Part shown: positions 57,634-64,000 of the stretch, in pieces | Numbering within the stretch: the first letter of the stretch is position 1 | How the letters are laid out: every line of letters begins with the position of its first letter | Assembly (NCBI GenBank): GCA_008923315.1 | Contig: WBSF01000007.1 | Coordinates: 124,001-188,000 of the forward strand | Length of the DNA stretch: 64,000 nt | Origin: Betaproteobacteria bacterium SCN1 | GTDB lineage: Bacteria; Pseudomonadota; Gammaproteobacteria; Burkholderiales; Thiobacillaceae | Direction: 5' to 3' | Made by a program: the position numbers and the translations under genes | Notes under the pieces: model-generated | Database searches by the model: none | What the model saw: the letters and a program-made list of their open reading frames with translations, nothing else | What the model was told of the DNA's origin: nothing

Positions 57634-58902
57634 CTACGTCGTAGACATAGCAGGTACCAATCCTGCAACCCGCGCCGCCGCGCCGCGGTGGCGTGCGGCG
57701 AAGGCCAGCCCGGCCTCGCCCATGCGGCTACGCGCCGGCGCATCCGCCAACAAGCCCAGCGCTTGCGCCACGCACGCCTCCGCGTCGTTCACGCGCCGCG
57801 CGGCACCCGCCTCGATCGCCTGTCGTGTCGCTTCCTCGAAGTTGAAGGTGTACGGCCCCACCAGCACCGGCCGGCCCACGCTCGCCGCCTCGATCAGGTT
57901 CTGTCCGCCCAGTGGCTGCAGGCTGCCGCCGACGAAGGCGACGTCGCAGGCCGCGTAATACGCGAAGAGCTCGCCCAGGCTGTCGCCCAGCAGCACACGC
58001 GTCGCGGCGTCCACGGCCGTCGTCGCGCTGCGGCGCCCATAGGACAGTCCCGCCGCCTCGATCAGGCGCGCCGCTTCATCGAAGCGTTGCGGATGGCGCG
58101 GCACCAGCACCAGCAGAACGTCGTGCGGCGCGCGTTCGGCGAAGGCGCGCAGCAACGGCGCTTCCTCGCCTTCACGCGTACTCGCCGCAAGCAGCACCGG
58201 ACGCGCGCCCCAGGTCGTCCGCCACGCCGCTCCGCGTTCGAGCTGGGCGGCCGGCGGCGCGATGTCGAACTTGAGATTGCCCGCGACCGCGATTTCGCGC
58301 GCGCCCAGTTGCTTCAGGCGTGCCGCATCGGCTTCGCTCTGCGCCGCGACGACGCCAATGCGCGCGAGGCTCGCACGCGTCAGTGCCGGCAGCCGCGCGT
58401 AACCGCGCGCCGAACGTTCGGACAGCCGCGCGTTCGCCAGCATCAGCGGCACGCCCAACTTGTCTGCCGTGCGGATCAGGTTCGGCCACAGCTCGGTTTC
58501 CATGAGGATGCCGACCGCCGGTCGGGCACGGCGCAGAAAACGCCGTACCAGACAGGCGTAGTCATAGGGCAGGTAGACGATGCGCGCGAAGCTGCCGTAA
58601 AGCGATTCGGCCGTCTCCCGCCCGGTCGGCGTCATGCAGGTGAGCAGAACAGGCCGGCCGGGATGCGACGTGCGCAGGGCTTCGACCAGCGGCTGCGCCG
58701 CGCGCATCTCACCGACGGAAACGGCGTGAATCCAGATTGCGCCGGCCGGCACATCCGCCGCGCCAAGGCGCTCGCCCCAGCGTCCGAGATAGCCGCGTTC
58801 GCGCCGCCCACGCCACAGCAGCCGCAAGGGAATCAACGGCGCAGCGAGCAGCAGAACCAGTCGGTAAAGCGTCCAGTCCAGAATCAGGCGCGGGGCAGGC
58901 AT
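57634..58902 (-). CDS. waaA: 3-deoxy-D-manno-octulosonic acid (Kdo) transferase
   Basis: A 422-residue glycosyltransferase that adds Kdo to lipid A precursor. It has the N-terminal membrane anchor (LYRLVLLLAAPLIPLRLLW), the WIHAVSVGEMRAAQPLV signature near residue 57, METELWPNLI, and the C-terminal Kdo-transferase motif FVGGSLQPLGGQNLIEAA. It is divergent from the epimerase gene, which would suit a shared lipopolysaccharide role, though that is only context. Confidence 0.95.
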   Translation of the reverse strand: MPAPRLILDWTLYRLVLLLAAPLIPLRLLWRGRRERGYLGRWGERLGAADVPAGAIWIHAVSVGEMRAAQPLVEALRTSHPGRPVLLTCMTPTGRETAESLYGSFARIVYLPYDYACLVRRFLRRARPAVGILMETELWPNLIRTADKLGVPLMLANARLSERSARGYARLPALTRASLARIGVVAAQSEADAARLKQLGAREIAVAGNLKFDIAPPAAQLERGAAWRTTWGARPVLLAASTREGEEAPLLRAFAERAPHDVLLVLVPRHPQRFDEAARLIEAAGLSYGRRSATTAVDAATRVLLGDSLGELFAYYAACDVAFVGGSLQPLGGQNLIEAASVGRPVLVGPYTFNFEEATRQAIEAGAARRVNDAEACVAQALGLLADAPARSRMGEAGLAFAARHRGAAARVAGLVPAMSTT

Positions 58903-58958
58903 CGCCGGATTGTAAGTGGTGCGATGCTAAACTCGCCGCCAGTTCTGGAGACGAAACC

Positions 58959-59969
58959 ATGAAAATCCTGCTCACCGGCGCAGCCGGATTCATCGGCATG
59001 CACGTCGCGCAAATCCTGCTCACGCGCGGCGACGACGTCGTCGGCATCGACAGCCTGAACGACTACTACGACCCCGCACTGAAACTCGCGCGGCTGGAAC
59101 AGCTCAAGCCCTTCGCCAACTTCCGCTTCGTCCACGGGGACATCTCCGACCGCATGGTCATGGAAGACCTGTTCGAAAAGGGCCACTTCGACGCCGTGAT
59201 CAATCTCGCCGCGCAGGCCGGCGTGCGCTACTCGCTGAAGAATCCGCATGCCTACGTGCAGTCCAACCTGGTCGGCTTCGCCAACCTGCTCGAAGGCTGC
59301 CGCCACCACGGCATCAAGCATTTCGTCTACGCCAGCTCGTCCTCCGTCTACGGCGCCAACACCAAGATTCCGTTCTCGGTGCACGACCCCGTCAACCATC
59401 CCGTGAGCCTCTACGCCGCGAGCAAGAAAGCCAACGAGCTGATGGCGCACACCTACTCGCACCTCTACGGCCTGCCCACCACCGGCCTGCGCTACTTCAC
59501 CGTGTACGGCCCCTGGGGCCGGCCCGACATGTCGCCCTGGCTGTTCACGAGTGCAATTCTGGAAGGCCGCACTATCGACGTCTTCAACCACGGCGACATG
59601 ATGCGCGACTTCACCTACATAGACGACATCGCCGACGGCACCGTGAAAGTGCTCGACCGCATCCCGCAGGGCAACCCCGACTTCGACCACACCAACCCCG
59701 ATCCGGCCAGCAGCCACGCACCCTACCGCGTCTACAACATCGGCAACCACACGCCCGTGCAGCTGATGGATTTCATCGGCACCATCGAGAAGGCGCTCGG
59801 CCAGGAAGCGAAGAAGCATTTCCTGCCCATGCAGGACGGCGACGTGAAAGCGACCTACGCCGACGTCGACGACCTCATCCGCGACACCGGCTTCAAGCCG
59901 GCGACGACGCTGGAGTACGGGATCGGGAAGTGGGTGGCGTGGTATCGGGGGTACAAGAATCTTGGCTGA
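58959..59969 (+). CDS. NAD-dependent nucleotide-sugar epimerase (UDP-glucuronate 4-epimerase-like)
   Basis: A 336-residue short-chain dehydrogenase of the UDP-sugar epimerase class. The NAD-binding TGAAGFIG is near residue 6, catalytic Tyr and Lys lie in YAASKKANELMAHTYSHLYG, and GLRYFTVYGPWGRPDMSPWLF is typical of UDP-glucuronate 4-epimerases (CapI/WbpP-like). It makes UDP-galacturonate or a related sugar for surface polysaccharide. A 57-bp gap separates it from waaA on the other strand. Substrate specificity is inferred from family similarity. Confidence 0.92.
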   Translation: MKILLTGAAGFIGMHVAQILLTRGDDVVGIDSLNDYYDPALKLARLEQLKPFANFRFVHGDISDRMVMEDLFEKGHFDAVINLAAQAGVRYSLKNPHAYVQSNLVGFANLLEGCRHHGIKHFVYASSSSVYGANTKIPFSVHDPVNHPVSLYAASKKANELMAHTYSHLYGLPTTGLRYFTVYGPWGRPDMSPWLFTSAILEGRTIDVFNHGDMMRDFTYIDDIADGTVKVLDRIPQGNPDFDHTNPDPASSHAPYRVYNIGNHTPVQLMDFIGTIEKALGQEAKKHFLPMQDGDVKATYADVDDLIRDTGFKPATTLEYGIGKWVAWYRGYKNLG

Positions 59970-60159
59970 AACAATTAACAACCGATAGTTGCTTACAAGG
60001 CGAGACACCGTGCGAACTTTCATCCGCGAATTTTTAGGCTTGCCTATATCAGCAAGTAAAGCGTAGAGCTCGAATTAATCGAACAGCTACAGCACACCGC
60101 CCGGGGCGACGCCTGATTTAGGCGGCATGGGAATCTGGAAAACATGCTGTCTAAATTAC

Positions 60160-60840
60160 GTTAGGGCTCATAGTCAATGCAAACGAGCACCCCGAAAGAG
60201 ATTACGAAGCACATCAGGCAACTGATCGCCAAGGTCGCTCCTGGGCGTGAGGCCATGTATCTACCTGTGAGACCAAACGATGGCGCAAAGGTTAGTGAGT
60301 GCTTTCCAAACGTGGAGGCAAAGATCTTTCAGGCTGGTGGCAGGATGTTGTGCGGCTGGCAAATTTGGGAGTGGCCTCACATCTTAGTTGAGGCTGAGTT
60401 TCATGCTGTGTGGGTTTCTCCGGAAGGGGACTTGGCCGAAATTACTCCCAAGCAACATGGCGAGGAGACTATTCTTTTTGTTCCGGATCCTTCTCTTACC
60501 TACACCGGGTTTGCCAAAGACAACGTGCGTCTTGCAGTGCGGGACGATCTGCTGGTTCAGCACTTCATCCGGGTATCGGAAGAGATCGTCAAAGTAATGA
60601 ATCGCGGAGAGCGGGCTGGACAATACGGTTACGTCAGTGTTCCTGCCCATGAAATTGAGCCGTTGATGAGGGCGAAAGCGTTCCTTGGGCAATCCATATC
60701 TATCGGCCTCCGCGATCACAGTCCGTGCCTGTGTGGTAGCGGCGCAAAATACAAGAAGTGTCATGGCCGGGGCTTCCCGTTGTGAGCCCTGACAATTCAT
60801 TCAAGCCTATGCCGCTTCGCGGCACGGCTTAACTCAAGCG
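60160..60840 (+). mobile_element. Integron gene cassette 1 (SEC-C protein)
   Basis: It starts at G-TTAGGGC (recombination point after 60160) and ends at the G of the R' box of the attC at 60786-60846. The R'' box GCCCTGAC is the near-complement of the cassette's own first bases (GTTAGGGC), as required for a circular cassette. It carries one gene with very short leader DNA, the classical cassette layout. No integrase or attI lies in the window. Confidence 0.8.
60177..60785 (+). CDS. SEC-C-motif protein carried on an integron cassette
   Basis: A 202-residue protein of unknown function with a C-terminal SEC-C zinc motif, PCLCGSGAKYKKCHG (Cys-x-Cys...Cys-His), as found at the end of SecA and in many cassette proteins. 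The first ~180 residues match no family I recognise. The A+T content is above that of the core genes. The start codon is 16 bases from the cassette boundary, and the stop codon lies at the attC R'' box. Confidence 0.82.
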   Translation: MQTSTPKEITKHIRQLIAKVAPGREAMYLPVRPNDGAKVSECFPNVEAKIFQAGGRMLCGWQIWEWPHILVEAEFHAVWVSPEGDLAEITPKQHGEETILFVPDPSLTYTGFAKDNVRLAVRDDLLVQHFIRVSEEIVKVMNRGERAGQYGYVSVPAHEIEPLMRAKAFLGQSISIGLRDHSPCLCGSGAKYKKCHGRGFPL

Positions 60841-60846
60841 TTAGGC
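60786..60846 (+). repeat. attC recombination site of cassette 1
   Basis: A 61-bp attC: R'' GCCCTGAC, L'' ATTCATTCAAGCC, a central GCCGCTTCGCGGC hairpin, L' GGCTTAACTCAAGC, R' GTTAGGC (60840-60846). The layout matches the classical 59-base-element consensus closely. Confidence 0.9.
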
Positions 60847-60860
60847 GTCGCAATCACACT

Positions 60861-61355
60861 ATGGAACAGCTCGAACGTACTCGGCGCTACTTGGACCGTA
60901 TGCGGCGTCTGTATCACGGCGTTCCGGCGGAATGGGATCGAAGACGCGAATTCGAAGTCGATGTGTATTCGTTCTTCGTGCACTGCTACCATGTCCGTGA
61001 TTGGTTCTTTCACCTGAACAAGATCAACTTGACCGAGAAGGAACTAGACGAGTTCGTCGGCAAGCACCATGCCCTACGAATCTGCGCCGATCTTTGCAAC
61101 GGAACCAAGCACTGCACGTTAACAAAGAAGCTCCGCACAAAGGATCAACCGCACCTAATCGAACGCAAGAGTATTGGTCACTCCGAAGGAATCGTGCCGG
61201 GGCAAGAGTCCATCCTATCGTCGCAGTTCACAATCCTGTCGGAGGGCGTGCAATACGATGCCTTGGAAATCGCCGAAGCCTGCATGCTCGCCTGGGACGA
61301 TCTCGTCAACTGGCTGAAAGCGAACACACCTCCCGAGAAGCTCAAGGAACTGTAG
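60861..61355 (+). CDS. Unknown (HEPN-like) protein carried on integron cassette 2
   Basis: A 164-residue, mainly helical protein. FFVHCYHVRDWFFHLNK and HALRICADLCNGTKHCTLTKKL resemble the two-helix core of HEPN-like cassette proteins with an Arg...His pair, but I cannot assign a function. It lies 14 bp after the attC of cassette 1 and starts 20 bases from the cassette boundary. Its base composition is closer to cassette 1 than to the flanking core genes. Confidence 0.65.
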   Translation: MEQLERTRRYLDRMRRLYHGVPAEWDRRREFEVDVYSFFVHCYHVRDWFFHLNKINLTEKELDEFVGKHHALRICADLCNGTKHCTLTKKLRTKDQPHLIERKSIGHSEGIVPGQESILSSQFTILSEGVQYDALEIAEACMLAWDDLVNWLKANTPPEKLKEL

Positions 61356-61370
61356 GTGTCAGCATGGCAC

Positions 61371-61398
61371 CGACGCCTAACCCCTCTCTCAAGCGGAT
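61371..61398 (+). repeat. Truncated attC of cassette 2
   Basis: CGACGCCTAAC (61371-61381) is the exact reverse complement of the cassette 2 start GTTAGGCGTCG (60840-60850), so it is that cassette's R'' box. CCCTCTCTCAAGCGGA, an L''-type arm, follows. The right half (L', R') is missing; ordinary DNA follows, so cassette 2 can no longer be excised. Confidence 0.75.
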
Positions 61399-61517
61399 GA
61401 TTTGATTTTCCAGCCCCCTCCAACACCGCCCAAGCGTGAACGCCGGCCTGTCGGGCGACTAATCCCGACCTGACGTAAACTGCCCCGGGTCGAACCGTCG
61501 GACCGCCGCCCGCCTCC

Positions 61518-62930
61518 ATGCCCCCCACCCCGGCCAAAACCACCCTGCCCTGGATCGTGGCCGTGGCGCTGTTCATGGAGCAGCTGGACACCACCATCGT
61601 GAACACGGCGGTGCCGGCGATGGCGGAAAACCTGGGGGTGGCGCCGCTGAGCCTCAAAGCGGTGGTGGCCAGCTATATTCTCAGCCTGGCCGTCGGCATC
61701 CCGGTGAGCGGCTGGATGGCGGACCATTTCGGCACGCGGCGGGTATTCGCAACCGCGGTGGCGGTGTTCACTTTTTCCTCCGTCCTGTGCGGGCTGGCTC
61801 AGAACCTGCCGATGCTGGTGGCGGGGCGCATCCTGCAGGGCATGGGCGCGGCGATGATGATGCCGGTGGGCCGGCTGGCGATCATCCGCACCTTCCCCAA
61901 GGGCGAACTGCTGCGGGCGATGAATTTCGTCATCGTGCCCGCGCTGATCGGGCCTCTGCTCGGGCCGACGGCCGGCGGGCTGATCGTGCACTGGCTGTCG
62001 TGGCGCTACATCTTCTTCGTGAACGTACCGGTCGGACTGGTGGCGCTATGGCTGGCATACCGGCACATGCCCGATTACCGGGGCGACGCGCCGCGCCCGC
62101 TGGATGTCGTCGGTCTGGCGCTGTTCGGCAGCGGTGCGGCGCTGCTGTCATGGCTGCTGGAAGTTTTCGGCGAGCACACGCTCGACGCGACCTCGGGCGT
62201 ATTGCTGCTGTCGCTGAGCCTCGGTTTGTTCGCGGCGTATGCCTGGCATGCCAGGGAAATCGCTCATCCGCTGCTGCGGCTGACGCTGTTTCGCGTGCGG
62301 ACTTTCCGCGTGTCGGTGGTGGGCGGTTTTATCACGCGCCTGGGTGTGGGGGGCATGCCATTCCTGCTGCCGCTGCTTTATCAGGTCGGTCTTGGCATGC
62401 CGGCCTGGCAGTCGGGCCTGCTGATGATGCCGGTGGCGGCTGCCGCGATCGCGATGAAATTCATCGCGCCGGGCATGCTGGCACGATACGGCTACCGGCG
62501 GGTGCTGATCGTGAATACCGTGATGATCGGGATCGTGGTCTGCCTGTTCGCGACAGCGGGGCCGCACACGCCGGTCGCGCTGATCGTCGTGCTGGCGCTG
62601 GCAATGGGGTTCTTCAATTCCCTGCAGTACACGAGCATGAACTCGATGGCCTATGCCGACACCGATGCGGCCGATTCGAGCATGGCGAGCACGATCGCCA
62701 GTTCGATGCAGCAGATGTCGATGAGCTTCGGGCTGGCCTGCGGCTCGCTGATTGCAGGCGCGTATCTCGGAGGACTGCCGCAGACCGATCAGGCCGCCGT
62801 GACGACGGCACTGCACCATGCCTTCCTGACGGTGGGCGGATTGACGATGCTGTCTTCGCTGTCGTTCTGGTCGCTGCGCCCGCGCGACGGTGAAAGCGTC
62901 AGCCGCGGCACTGCGCAGATACCGGTCTAG
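61518..62930 (+). CDS. DHA2-family major facilitator efflux permease (EmrB/QacA type)
   Basis: A 470-residue MFS protein with the DHA2 marks LDTTIVNTAVPAM (motif D1, residues ~23-35), SYILSLAVGIPVSGWMADHFGTRRVF (motif A), GRILQGMGAAMMMPVGR (motif B) and GPLLGPTAGG (motif C). It probably exports drugs, dyes or metabolites by proton antiport; the substrate is unknown. It follows the cassette remnant and is convergent with the PilZ gene (10 bp). Confidence 0.9.
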   Translation: MPPTPAKTTLPWIVAVALFMEQLDTTIVNTAVPAMAENLGVAPLSLKAVVASYILSLAVGIPVSGWMADHFGTRRVFATAVAVFTFSSVLCGLAQNLPMLVAGRILQGMGAAMMMPVGRLAIIRTFPKGELLRAMNFVIVPALIGPLLGPTAGGLIVHWLSWRYIFFVNVPVGLVALWLAYRHMPDYRGDAPRPLDVVGLALFGSGAALLSWLLEVFGEHTLDATSGVLLLSLSLGLFAAYAWHAREIAHPLLRLTLFRVRTFRVSVVGGFITRLGVGGMPFLLPLLYQVGLGMPAWQSGLLMMPVAAAAIAMKFIAPGMLARYGYRRVLIVNTVMIGIVVCLFATAGPHTPVALIVVLALAMGFFNSLQYTSMNSMAYADTDAADSSMASTIASSMQQMSMSFGLACGSLIAGAYLGGLPQTDQAAVTTALHHAFLTVGGLTMLSSLSFWSLRPRDGESVSRGTAQIPV

Positions 62931-62940
62931 GGGTTGGACG

Positions 62941-63780
62941 CTAGGCCGCCTCGCTCTGCGCCCACACCATGTTCTGGTAAAGCAGCGTCGAGATGACGAG
63001 CGTCTCCTGACTGCCGATCGAATCGAAGGAAAGTCCGTGCAGCACCTCGGGTTTTGCATTGTCGGCGCGCGACGTATTCACCGAGCGTATCGTGCTGCCC
63101 ATGGTCAGCATGTGTTCGGTGTCGGCGATCTTGACGCGGAAATTGAGCGTAAGGGGATCGCCCACTTCACCGATCCTGCTGTTTGCCGAGATCAGCACGC
63201 CGCCGAGACTGATGTCGCGCGCAACGCAGGCCACGCCACGACCGTTTTCGGTCGTGGCGTGGCAGATGATGTTGGTACGGCCGCGCGGACTGGCGCGCAC
63301 GATCATGCCGCGTACCGCCTTGGGATAGCTCAGGTGAATGTGCGGGTAGGGCGTATTGGTTACCCGCTTCGCGCTGGCGGCAAACGCATAGGCGCTTTTG
63401 CCGCTGAAGAGCCGGACCACGAAATCCTGGCCTTCGCGTATCAGCAGCATGCTGCCGTTGACCACCGGCGTGGTCACGATGAGGCTCTGCCCTTCGAGAT
63501 AGCCGATCAGGGTCACGATGCAGCGGGGCTGTTCCAGATCGGACTGGACCTGGAGCTGGATCGAGTCGCCGATCGCCAGCCCGATCTGGCTCAGCGAACA
63601 GCCGTTCGCATCGCGCGCCAGGGCGGGCTCGGCCTTGTCTGATTTGAACGAGGAGTCATCGAGACGGGTGGACACGTTTCGTTTGCCGGGCCAGGTTGAG
63701 TCGGAAAAAATCGTTGCCTTGTATCGGTTCGAGTCGTTTGCACAGGACAGCGGATCGCTGCTCCGCACAGTCTTCAACAC
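62941..63780 (-). CDS. PilZ-domain cyclic-di-GMP effector (YcgR-like)
   Basis: A 279-residue protein with an N-terminal YcgR-type beta domain (residues ~60-155, LAIGDSIQLQVQ, YLEGQSLIVTTPV). A C-terminal PilZ domain follows. Its c-di-GMP motifs are R-x3-R (RASPRGR) and D-x-S-x2-G (DISLGGVLI). Such proteins slow flagella or control exopolysaccharide. The family is linked in function to the HD-GYP phosphodiesterase at 38413. The first ~60 residues look like a poorly conserved extension, so the start may be further downstream. Confidence 0.85.
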   Translation of the reverse strand: MLKTVRSSDPLSCANDSNRYKATIFSDSTWPGKRNVSTRLDDSSFKSDKAEPALARDANGCSLSQIGLAIGDSIQLQVQSDLEQPRCIVTLIGYLEGQSLIVTTPVVNGSMLLIREGQDFVVRLFSGKSAYAFAASAKRVTNTPYPHIHLSYPKAVRGMIVRASPRGRTNIICHATTENGRGVACVARDISLGGVLISANSRIGEVGDPLTLNFRVKIADTEHMLTMGSTIRSVNTSRADNAKPEVLHGLSFDSIGSQETLVISTLLYQNMVWAQSEAA

Positions 63781-64000
63781 TTATCGGCCAACTTGCCGTC
63801 ACATTTTAGCGACAGCCTCAATCTCACATAACAAATTGTTTTAAAAACATTTTTAAACGGCTCGCCATAAGCGGTGTCGTTCATCGGCGACGTTTTACCG
63901 TGCCAGATCCTATGGGACAAACATTAACTGCCTGTTTACACAGTCTTTTGCGTACTGGCCCGCGGTTTGCAAAGCCATGGTCTGCGTTCATCCGGACGCA
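63781..64000. other. Non-coding right edge, upstream of the PilZ gene
   Basis: This 220-bp end of the window has no supported gene. An A+T-rich stretch (63800-63860) with the palindrome AACAA-A-TTGTT (63830-63840) and long T/A runs may hold the PilZ promoter. The remainder runs off the window. Confidence 0.5.

Noticed and set aside
59970-60159. Possible attI or third attC upstream of cassette 1
   Set aside because: Only a short GCCT...AGGC hairpin and the G-TT insertion point are visible; no integrase-binding repeats or full attC structure.

Overview
The window is high-G+C bacterial chromosome. Its content (form IA and form II RubisCO, a complete alpha-carboxysome operon, DAB-type inorganic-carbon uptake, a TusE/DsrC-like protein, several rhodaneses, RegB/RegA) points to a chemolithoautotrophic, probably sulfur-oxidising betaproteobacterium of the Thiobacillus/Thiomonas kind. 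The taxon is inference from gene families, not from a marker gene. No rRNA, tRNA, CRISPR array, transposase or phage gene was found.

Region 1 (1-14265, mostly minus strand) is the CO2-concentrating locus. Transcription from about 14265 downward reads cbbL, cbbS, csoS2, csoSCA, csoS4A, csoS4B, csoS1C, csoS1A, csoS1B, a bacterioferritin-like gene, acRAF, mcdA, mcdB, cbbQ, cbbO and csoS1D. A truncated SulP/STAS transporter converges on it at the left edge. RubisCO is packed by CsoS2 into a CsoS1/CsoS4 shell with the CsoSCA carbonic anhydrase. CbbQO reactivates the enzyme, acRAF helps assemble it and McdAB positions the particles.

Region 2 (14266-21633): a divergent CbbR gene, then a tightly coupled minus-strand operon dabB - unknown membrane protein - dabA - cpII. 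This is an energy-coupled bicarbonate uptake system with its own PII-like sensor.

Region 3 (21634-29614): HU, a GST and a small unknown protein, then a second RubisCO module (cbbM form II, cbbQ2, cbbO2) with a divergent second CbbR, a rhodanese-like protein and a TusE-type DsrC homologue.

Region 4 (29637-45783): housekeeping genes (purE-purK, purN, purM, purC, argB, DUF192, two DUF3108 paralogues, TSUP permease, EVE protein, Hsp20). They include an in-frame run-through of an AI-2E-family permease into purC, and an rpfG-rpfC-rpfF diffusible-signal-factor quorum-sensing set.

Region 5 (45917-51133): an ECF sigma factor, zinc-finger anti-sigma factor, HvfA-type EGKCG-repeat precursor, MNIO (DUF692) maturase and DUF2063 partner. 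This is a probable copper-binding RiPP locus. It is followed by a PCuAC copper chaperone and the RegB/RegA redox two-component system.

Region 6 (51200-64000): DUF533 protein, UppP, TPP-riboswitch-controlled thiC, pcm-rhodanese-tolC, WaaA, a nucleotide-sugar epimerase, two integron gene cassettes with attC sites but no integrase, a DHA2-type efflux permease and a PilZ protein.
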